From positions 1 to 5,218 of the forward strand of contig RFIZ01000082.1 of assembly GCA_003695105.1 (NCBI GenBank): a stretch of 5,218 bases of DNA, in the 5' to 3' direction. This DNA comes from Fidelibacterota bacterium. GTDB lineage: Bacteria; Fidelibacterota; Marinisomatia; Marinisomatales; J089. Both the position numbers and the translations under genes were made by a program. Below the pieces are notes generated by a model, which did no database searches, was not told the DNA's origin, and saw nothing but the letters and a program-made list of their open reading frames with translations. Below, in pieces: positions 1-5,218 of the stretch. Within the stretch, counting starts at the first letter, position 1. Every line of letters begins with the position of its first letter.

Positions 1-2736
1 GACCACCCCTCCGGCCTGGTGCTGCACTGGGGCGTCAATGAGGCCTTCACCGGCGGCTGGCAGACCCCTCCGACCGATCTCTGGCCTCCGGGGACGGTAC
101 TCCATTCCGACGGCGTGGCGGCCCGGACCCCCATGACCGAAGCTGCCGACGGGATCTGGTCCGTGTCCCTGCCCACCGACACCACGATCGTGTCCATCCA
201 TTTCGTCGTCAATACCGGAACCCCCTCCAACCCGGGACCGGAGTGGGGTCACAGCCTGGGCGGAGCCAACTGGAATGTCTATTTTCTGGACGCCCGGATT
301 ACGGCCGTTCTGGTGGCCCCGGTCCTGACAGTCCAGTTTGAGGATCCACTGCGCTCTCCCTATTTCCTGAATCCCGGCGATTCGGTGGAGATCGTCCTGA
401 CGGCGGTTACCCACAATTCACGGGCGGATTCCCTGGAATTGTGGCAGGGAAATATTCGGGTGGCGGCCACCGGAGCGGATACGCTGCGCTATCCCTTTCA
501 CGCCACCGCCGGGTCTGCCGGACCCCAGCACTGGCTGGGCGTGGCCAGCGACACCGCCGGTTACCGCGATTCAGTGGCCTTTGTCTTCATGGTCAATCCC
601 CCTGTGACGGAGGCTCCGCCGCCGGCCGGCGTCCGGCCCGGAATCAATTACACCGGCGTCCAGTCCGTGATTCTGGCCCTGTATGCACCCCGCAAAGACT
701 TTGTTTACGTCATCGGCGATTTCAACGACTGGAAAGTGGATACGACCTATTTCATGCACCGGTATCAGCCCCGGGCCGACAGCACCCTCTGGTGGGTAGA
801 AGTGTCGGGTCTCTCCGTAGCCACTCAGTATGCGTTCCAATACCTGGTGGACGGAACCCTGCGGATCGCCGACCCGTACAGCGAACTGATCCTGGATCCC
901 TGGAATGACGGTTACATTTCCAACCAGACCTTTCCGGATCTGAAGCCCTATCCCCATGGCAAAACCCGCTATCCCGTGGGAGTGCTCCAAACGGCCCAGA
1001 CGCCCTTTCAGTGGGTATACAGCGATACGTTCCGACCCCCGGCCGTGGAGGATCTGATCATCTATGAACTGCATGTGCGGGATTTTCTTCAACTCCACGA
1101 TTATACCACCTTGCGGGATACGCTGGACTATCTGGACCGGCTGGGCATCAATGCCATTGAATTGATGCCCATCAATGAATTCGAAGGCAACTCCAGCTGG
1201 GGCTATAATCCGGATTTCTATTTTGCGCCGGACAAATATTATGGGACCGCCCATACACTGAAGCGTTTCATCGACGAATGTCACCGCCGCGGCATCGCCG
1301 TCATCCAGGATCTGGTGCTGAATCATTCCTACGGCCTGTCCCCCCTGGTCCAGCTCTACTGGGACGACACCAATAACCGGCCGGCGGCGGACAATCCCTG
1401 GTATAATGTCCAGTCTCCCAATCCGGTCTTTGCCTGGGGATATGATTTCAATCATGAGAGTCCCGACACCCGCTACTTTGTGGACCGGGTCCTGGCTCAC
1501 TGGGTAACGGATTTTCAGGTGGACGGCTTCCGGTTCGACTTTTCCAAGGGGTTTACCAATACCCCCGGTGACGGCTGGGCCTACGATGCTTCCCGGATTG
1601 CCAACCTGGAGCGGATCGCCGACCGGATCTGGTCGCTGGATAGTTCCGCCATCCTGATTCTGGAGCATTTTACCGAGAATGCGGAAGAGACGGTGCTGGC
1701 CAATTACGGTTTCCTCCTCTGGGGGAATCTGAATTACGCCTATAACGAAGCCACCATGGGGTGGGTCGGCGATTCCGATTTCAGTTGGGGCTACTACGGC
1801 ACCCGGGGATGGACGGTACCGCATCTGGTGACGTACATGGAGAGCCATGACGAAGAGCGCCTCATGTACAAGAATTTGCAGTACGGAAACGGCAACGGGG
1901 AGTACCAGATCCGGGAACTGAGCACCGCCCTCAACCGGATGAAACTGGCCGGTGCCTTTTTCTTCACCCTGCCGGGACCGAAAATGATCTGGCAGTTTGG
2001 GGAGCTGGGGTATGATGTATCCATCGACGTTCCCTGCCGCGTCTGTGAAAAGCCGATCCGCTGGAATTATTACCAGGATGAAGACCGCCGGAAACTTTAT
2101 CAGACCTGGCAGGCTTTGCTCCGGCTCCGGCACCGCGAACCCCTCTTTTCCAGCGGCGACACCGAGGTGGATACCTGGCTGAACAGTTCCACCGGGAAGA
2201 AGCGCCTGCGCCTCAGCCGGGGGGAGGACCATGCCGTCATCGTGGGAAACTTTGCCGTCTTCTCTCAGAGCATCAATCCCCAGTTTTATGGTCCCGGCAT
2301 CTGGTACGATTATTTTTCCGGGGACAGCCTGATCGTTACCGACGTGAATGCCACCATTCCGCTGGCACCGGGGGAATTTCATCTGTACACCGATTTCCGG
2401 ACGGAAAGACCGACACCCGGACTGCTGGCCGTGGACCCGACAGACACCCCCCTGCCCACGGACTGGATCCTCCTCCCCAATGTGCCCAATCCGTTCAATC
2501 CGGCCACCACCATCCGGTATTCCCTGCCCCGGACGGGCCGGGCAAACCTGACGGTCTACGATTTGCAGGGCCGGGAAGTGATCACCCTGGTGAACCGGGT
2601 CCAGTCCCCGGGCTGGCATACCCTGTCCTGGGACGGCAAGGATGCATCGGGTCGCCCGGTGAGTTCCGGAGTGTATTTGTACCGGTTACAATCTGCCGGG
2701 AAACAGCAGACGCGAAAAATGATCTATTTGCGGTAA
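1..2736 (+). CDS. GH13 alpha-amylase-family protein, multidomain, T9SS-sorted (5' partial)
   Basis: Residues are numbered from base 1; the frame is already open there, so the true start and any Sec signal lie upstream and the GTG at 19 is not a credible start. Domains in order: ~7-98, a putative starch-binding module (LHWGV at 8-12, GW..PP, WPPG, NWNVYF near 90); ~105-205, a beta-rich Ig-like stretch; ~220-306, CBM48/E-set with GDFNDW at 239-244; ~350-680, GH13 barrel. GH13 regions seen: V (LMPINEF), I (DLVLNH; D437, N441, H442), II (GFRFDF; Arg511, nucleophile D513), III (ILEHF; acid/base E555) and IV (ESHDEE; H616, D617). All three catalytic acids are present. A C-terminal beta domain follows, then ~826-911 a FlgD-like T9SS sorting domain (NPFNP, WDG, SGVYLYRL). 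Family knowledge points to hydrolysis or transfer at alpha-1,4-glucan links. The LEHFTEN...WGN..Y.YNEATMGW pattern resembles amylase-like or 'branching enzyme'-annotated proteins of Bacteroidota relatives, so exact specificity is unresolved. Inferred to be secreted or surface-attached. Confidence 0.93.
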   Translation, partial: DHPSGLVLHWGVNEAFTGGWQTPPTDLWPPGTVLHSDGVAARTPMTEAADGIWSVSLPTDTTIVSIHFVVNTGTPSNPGPEWGHSLGGANWNVYFLDARITAVLVAPVLTVQFEDPLRSPYFLNPGDSVEIVLTAVTHNSRADSLELWQGNIRVAATGADTLRYPFHATAGSAGPQHWLGVASDTAGYRDSVAFVFMVNPPVTEAPPPAGVRPGINYTGVQSVILALYAPRKDFVYVIGDFNDWKVDTTYFMHRYQPRADSTLWWVEVSGLSVATQYAFQYLVDGTLRIADPYSELILDPWNDGYISNQTFPDLKPYPHGKTRYPVGVLQTAQTPFQWVYSDTFRPPAVEDLIIYELHVRDFLQLHDYTTLRDTLDYLDRLGINAIELMPINEFEGNSSWGYNPDFYFAPDKYYGTAHTLKRFIDECHRRGIAVIQDLVLNHSYGLSPLVQLYWDDTNNRPAADNPWYNVQSPNPVFAWGYDFNHESPDTRYFVDRVLAHWVTDFQVDGFRFDFSKGFTNTPGDGWAYDASRIANLERIADRIWSLDSSAILILEHFTENAEETVLANYGFLLWGNLNYAYNEATMGWVGDSDFSWGYYGTRGWTVPHLVTYMESHDEERLMYKNLQYGNGNGEYQIRELSTALNRMKLAGAFFFTLPGPKMIWQFGELGYDVSIDVPCRVCEKPIRWNYYQDEDRRKLYQTWQALLRLRHREPLFSSGDTEVDTWLNSSTGKKRLRLSRGEDHAVIVGNFAVFSQSINPQFYGPGIWYDYFSGDSLIVTDVNATIPLAPGEFHLYTDFRTERPTPGLLAVDPTDTPLPTDWILLPNVPNPFNPATTIRYSLPRTGRANLTVYDLQGREVITLVNRVQSPGWHTLSWDGKDASGRPVSSGVYLYRLQSAGKQQTRKMIYLR

Positions 2737-2764
2737 CCGGCGGTCCGGTCCGGGCGGAAGAGAC
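2737..2764. other. Convergent gene junction with a small GC-rich hairpin and no classical terminator
   Basis: Only 28 bases separate the two facing TAA stops. Bases 2736-2749 can form ACCGG-CGGT-CCGGT, a 5-bp stem with a 4-base loop. Neither strand has a T-run after it, so it does not look like an efficient intrinsic terminator. A second, wider inverted repeat pairs CGGTAA (2731-2736) with TTACCG (2765-2770), covering both stop codons. Termination here may be Rho-dependent, or transcripts may overlap; this is inference. Confidence 0.35.
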
Positions 2765-4789
2765 TTACCGGCGCCGCAGGATCCGTCCCCGGGTCGGAGG
2801 AACCGTGAGGGGCGAATCCGCCGGGACGGGGGTTTCGGGGTGGACCGTGGAATCGACGATCGTCTCCCAGGTACCGTCCGGCAGAGGAAGGGTAAGCGGC
2901 GCATCCGTGTCTCCGTTCAGCACGACCAGGTAGGTGTCCGCCAGGAGATAGGCCAGAGCAACCCGGTCTCCCGTGTCCAGAAACGTGAAATCCTCCGGCT
3001 CCGACCGCCGGAAAGCCGGTTCCGCCCGTCGCAACGCGATCAGTCCCCGGTAATAGTCCACCAATTCCCGGTTCCAGTCCCGTTCCTGCCAGTTCAGCCA
3101 GTTGGTTTCATTGTCCTTGTTGTAGGAATTGTGATCGATCCGGCCCACGTCGGGATCGGGAACGTCTGTGGGCGCGATGACTTTACTCCGGCCCCACTCC
3201 TGGCCGGCGTGGAGGAAAGTCATTCCCTGGGACGTGAACAGAAACAGGGCGCCCAGTTGATTCAGGTGTCTCCAGCGGGGGGTGAGACGGGCGTTGGCTT
3301 CCCGGTCCTGAATCACCTGGTCGGGGAGCACATCCCCGGTTCCGATGCGGATGAAATCACCCAGGGTGTAATCGTCATGGGACTCCAGGTAATTGACGCT
3401 GTGGGCCGGCGTGCGGTACGCGCCGCCGAACGATCGCAAGCTGCCCATGGCATAGGTTTGCAGGGACTGCGGTGAATTGTTCCCCTGCCACTGTCCGAAC
3501 AGGAAGCCCAGCCCGTCGACGGGGTTCTGTCCCTTGACGCCGTTGCGAATCTGGTCGTTGAAGGAGGCCCAGCCCTGATCGGAAAATCCCGCCGGATCAT
3601 AGCCCCCACCCCACGGTTCCGCCAGAATGATCACCCCGGGATGGAGGGCCCGCAATTCACGGATGATCTGGTCGCGGGTGTCCGGATCGATGAGATTCCC
3701 CAGATCGAAGCGAAAGCCGTCCACGTGGTAATGGGTCAGCCAGAATTTCAGACTTTCCAGAATCAGGCGCCTCATGGCAGGACTTTCGGTGCGGGTGTCG
3801 TTCCCGCAGCCGCTCAACGATTCGAACTCACCCGTTTCCGTGAGCCGAAAATATTCCTCCCGATCCGTGTATTTCAGGGGCTGATAGTCGTAATTGGACA
3901 CGTGATTGTAGACCACGTCCATGATGACGGCGATTCCGTGCCGGTGGAGCGTTTTGATGAGGGTCTTGAATTCCGGGACCGCTTTCCCGGAGATCCCGTT
4001 CCACGCTCCCGGTTCGGTGGTGCCGTCACTGGCATAGTAAGATTCCGGGGCGAAGAAGAAGGTCGTCATGTAGCCCCAATGATTCCGGGCGTAGGGGTTC
4101 CAGGTGTTGAAAACCGGAGCGGTGCTGTCCCGGAACGGAACCTCCACGTTGGCGAAATCCATCACCGGCATGATTTGGACGGCATTGACACCCAGGTCGA
4201 TGAGATGGCTCAGTCCTCCCGGACGGTCCTCTTCCGTCAGTCCCAGGTAGGTCCCGGGCCGGGAGACCCCGGAGGAGGGGTGGCGGGTCATGTCCCGTAC
4301 ATGCAATTCGTAGATGACGGCGTCCCGGGGATCCAGGGTCTGCCAGTGATCTCCTTCCCAATCGAAGGATTCATCGATGATCAGTGTTTTGGCCACATGG
4401 CGATAGGTGTTTTGGGTGACGGCCGCCAGGGAATAGGGATCGGCGATGATGACGCCGGGATCGATACCGGGGGCGGTGCCCTCCAATCGGTAGCCGTACA
4501 GCTGGCCCACGCCCACCCCGGGGACCGTGAGTTCCCAGTTGCCTCCGGAAACGGCATGCATAGCCAGCTCGGTTCCGCCGGTGTCGGTGACTGCCGAGAA
4601 CAGAACCAACAACACCCGGTCTGCCCGCGGCGCATGAAAGCGAAAGGTGGTGGAATGATCGTGAACAAAGGCGCCAAATGACAAGGGAGTGGGTTGAATC
4701 ATGGTACATCCTGTGATCATGAATATCCCCGGGAACAGACACCGGAGGAAGGAGGATCGAATTCGTTGGACTACAGTGGGGCTTTTCAA
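2765..4789 (-). CDS. GH13 debranching enzyme, pullulanase/isoamylase-like, putative lipoprotein
   Basis: Complete 674-residue protein, TTG start and TAA stop; an in-frame TAA at 4817-4819 prevents further extension. The N-terminus has basic residues (K2, R9, R11, R16), a short hydrophobic run and a lipobox ITGC (Cys28), suggesting membrane anchoring. Residues ~36-135 form a CBM48 module (TTFRFHAPRADRVLLVLF, YGYRLEG, ADPYS) typical of enzymes acting on branched glucans. The GH13 barrel (~155-590) shows region V (MPVMDF), I (DVVYNHV; D291, N295, H296), II (GFRFDL; R360, nucleophile D362), III (AEPWGGG; E391) and IV (ESHDD; H471, D472), so the catalytic triad is intact. GQEWGRSK (529-536) and NSYNKDNETNWLNW (554-567) match the late barrel signature of type I pullulanases and isoamylases, and the length is close to bacterial type I pullulanases. 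A small beta domain ends the protein. Predicted role: hydrolysis of alpha-1,6 branches, complementing the convergent amylase gene. The alternative ATG at 4700-4702 (Met30) would give a cytoplasmic form. The GH13 subfamily is not certain. Confidence 0.92.
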   Translation of the reverse strand: MKSPTVVQRIRSSFLRCLFPGIFMITGCTMIQPTPLSFGAFVHDHSTTFRFHAPRADRVLLVLFSAVTDTGGTELAMHAVSGGNWELTVPGVGVGQLYGYRLEGTAPGIDPGVIIADPYSLAAVTQNTYRHVAKTLIIDESFDWEGDHWQTLDPRDAVIYELHVRDMTRHPSSGVSRPGTYLGLTEEDRPGGLSHLIDLGVNAVQIMPVMDFANVEVPFRDSTAPVFNTWNPYARNHWGYMTTFFFAPESYYASDGTTEPGAWNGISGKAVPEFKTLIKTLHRHGIAVIMDVVYNHVSNYDYQPLKYTDREEYFRLTETGEFESLSGCGNDTRTESPAMRRLILESLKFWLTHYHVDGFRFDLGNLIDPDTRDQIIRELRALHPGVIILAEPWGGGYDPAGFSDQGWASFNDQIRNGVKGQNPVDGLGFLFGQWQGNNSPQSLQTYAMGSLRSFGGAYRTPAHSVNYLESHDDYTLGDFIRIGTGDVLPDQVIQDREANARLTPRWRHLNQLGALFLFTSQGMTFLHAGQEWGRSKVIAPTDVPDPDVGRIDHNSYNKDNETNWLNWQERDWNRELVDYYRGLIALRRAEPAFRRSEPEDFTFLDTGDRVALAYLLADTYLVVLNGDTDAPLTLPLPDGTWETIVDSTVHPETPVPADSPLTVPPTRGRILRRR
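4709..4712 (-). promoter_or_regulatory. Possible internal ribosome binding site for an alternative ATG start of the debranching enzyme
   Basis: On the minus strand AGGA sits 6 bases upstream of ATG at 4700-4702 (Met30 of the long form). The TTG start at 4789 has only a weak purine stretch (AGAGTG) before it. Use of this site would remove the lipobox and leave a protein beginning directly at the CBM48 domain. Against it, the upstream codons encode a usable lipoprotein signal ending in ITGC, which would have to be coincidental. Confidence 0.35.
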
Positions 4790-4840
4790 TGTTTCACTCT
4801 GTTTTGAGTCACTAAATTACGGCTTTGAGGAGTTTGGATA
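4790..4840. promoter_or_regulatory. Divergent intergenic spacer, likely holding the 5' regions of both flanking genes
   Basis: These 51 bases separate the TTG start of the minus-strand enzyme from the ATG of the plus-strand lipoprotein gene. The stretch 4781-4840 has only 22 G/C out of 60, clearly lower than the surrounding coding DNA, as expected for a promoter region. I see no convincing sigma-70 -35/-10 pair on the plus strand, nor an obvious Bacteroidetes-type TTTG / TAnnTTTG pair. On the minus strand TTGAAA (4784-4789) with a weak ACGAAT 17 bases further on is a poor candidate that would make sense only if translation starts at the ATG at 4700-4702. The divergent layout suggests joint control of the two genes; no operator could be identified. 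Confidence 0.4.
4828..4832 (+). promoter_or_regulatory. Ribosome binding site of the lipoprotein gene at 4841
   Basis: AGGAG lies 8 bases before the ATG at 4841. This is a strong match to the anti-Shine-Dalgarno and fixes that start, which is also supported by the lipoprotein signal peptide beginning there. Confidence 0.75.
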
Positions 4841-5218
4841 ATGCGAAAAATCTTGTCGGTATTGTTCCTGTGTCTGGTCGCCTGCGGGCCGTCGGAAGAG
4901 CCGGAAATCGTGGCCCCGCTGCCGGTGGTTCGTTGTCCCCGGGGGCAGGAGACCCGTTTTCTGCTGGCCAATTATTTCACCCGACCCCCGGCTCAGGTAG
5001 TGTTTCCCACCCTGAAGCAGGTGGACCTGCGTTATGCAGACGGGACGGTATTCATTCGGCCCGGGGCCGACACGCCGGCGTTGTTGGATGTCCCCTTCCA
5101 GGTGGACGGCGAACGACTGGACTTGATGGTGCGGTCCCTGCCCATGGTCCCCCACCGCTTCCGGTTCCGCCCGGAGCACCCGGTACACCGGGTGGTGGTC
5201 ATGGGCAGCTTCAACGAC
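4841..5218 (+). CDS. Lipoprotein with CBM48/E-set-like module, probable glycan-active enzyme (3' partial)
   Basis: An ATG frame stays open for 126 codons to the window edge and is well placed behind AGGAG. The first 15 residues are a textbook lipoprotein signal: MRK, a hydrophobic core (ILSVLFLCLVA) and lipobox LVAC with Cys15. An acidic, proline-containing linker follows (GPSEEPEIVAP). Residues ~25-103 are beta-prone (alternating hydrophobics in QVDLRYADGTVFIRP and ERLDLMVRS) and I do not recognise the domain; it could be an N-terminal Ig-like or cyclomaltodextrinase-N-like module. From ~104 the pattern RFRFRPEHPVHRVVVMGSFND matches the opening of a CBM48/AMPK-type glycogen-binding domain and parallels GDFNDW in the 1-2736 product. 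In this setting a third GH13 enzyme is the likeliest continuation (inference, since no catalytic region is in view). The gene diverges from the debranching-enzyme gene. Confidence 0.85.
   Translation, partial: MRKILSVLFLCLVACGPSEEPEIVAPLPVVRCPRGQETRFLLANYFTRPPAQVVFPTLKQVDLRYADGTVFIRPGADTPALLDVPFQVDGERLDLMVRSLPMVPHRFRFRPEHPVHRVVVMGSFND

Noticed and set aside
19..21. GTG as the start codon of the amylase gene
   Set aside because: The frame is open to base 1 and the codon falls inside the LHWGV motif of a domain; there is no signal peptide after it although the protein has a T9SS sorting domain, so the real start must be upstream.
571..2619. A 682-codon open frame on the minus strand opposite the plus-strand amylase gene
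   Set aside because: Its codons are in exact register with the sense codons, so it is open simply because the amylase gene uses no TTA, CTA or TCA codons there, as expected from GC-rich codon usage. Its translation shows no recognisable domain, while the sense frame has complete GH13 motifs.
3641..4681. A 346-codon open frame on the plus strand opposite the debranching-enzyme gene
   Set aside because: Same explanation: it is in register with the minus-strand codons and reflects missing TTA/CTA/TCA codons. The minus strand carries the intact catalytic motifs.
4805..4811. TGAGTCA quasi-palindrome in the divergent spacer as an operator
   Set aside because: It is only 7 bases, does not extend on either side and has no second copy nearby; chance is sufficient to explain it.
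4817..5188. A 123-codon minus-strand open frame near the right end
   Set aside because: It overlaps the plus-strand lipoprotein gene, which has a strong ribosome binding site, signal peptide and a CBM48-like motif; the minus-strand translation is low-complexity and has no such support.

Overview
The window looks like part of an alpha-glucan (starch/glycogen) degradation locus from a fairly GC-rich bacterium of the FCB group. The best taxonomic clue is the C-terminus of the first protein. It has an NPFNP motif, a VYDLQGREV strand, a WDG motif and an SGVYLYRL...KM..LR ending. This is the FlgD-like / type IX secretion (T9SS) C-terminal sorting domain of Bacteroidota and relatives such as Ignavibacteria, Calditrichota, Marinimicrobia and KSB1-like lineages. 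The high GC and the strong avoidance of TTA, CTA and TCA codons fit a non-Bacteroidales member better than a typical low-GC Bacteroidetes. That placement is inference.

Layout: (1) 1-2736, plus strand, the 3' part of a large multidomain GH13 alpha-amylase-family protein. In order it has an N-terminal putative starch-binding module resembling CBM45, an Ig-like linker domain, a CBM48/E-set module, the GH13 barrel, a C-terminal beta domain and the T9SS sorting domain. Its 5' end lies outside the window. (2) 2765-4789, minus strand, a complete second GH13 protein with an N-terminal CBM48 and debranching-enzyme (pullulanase/isoamylase-like) motifs. It is probably a lipoprotein started at TTG, although an internal ATG with a better Shine-Dalgarno is a real alternative. 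(3) 4841-5218, plus strand, the first 126 codons of a third gene. It has a clear lipoprotein signal and is cut by the window end just inside what looks like another CBM48/E-set carbohydrate-binding module.

Genes 1 and 2 converge with only 28 bases between them. Genes 2 and 3 diverge from an AT-rich spacer of 51 bases (138 if gene 2 starts at the internal ATG). Together the products suggest glucan processing outside the cytoplasm: an exported alpha-1,4-acting amylase, a debranching enzyme for alpha-1,6 links, and a lipoprotein with a glucan-binding module that may be a third enzyme. No transporter, SusC/SusD pair or regulator is visible. No RNA genes, CRISPR arrays, insertion sequences or notable repeats were seen.
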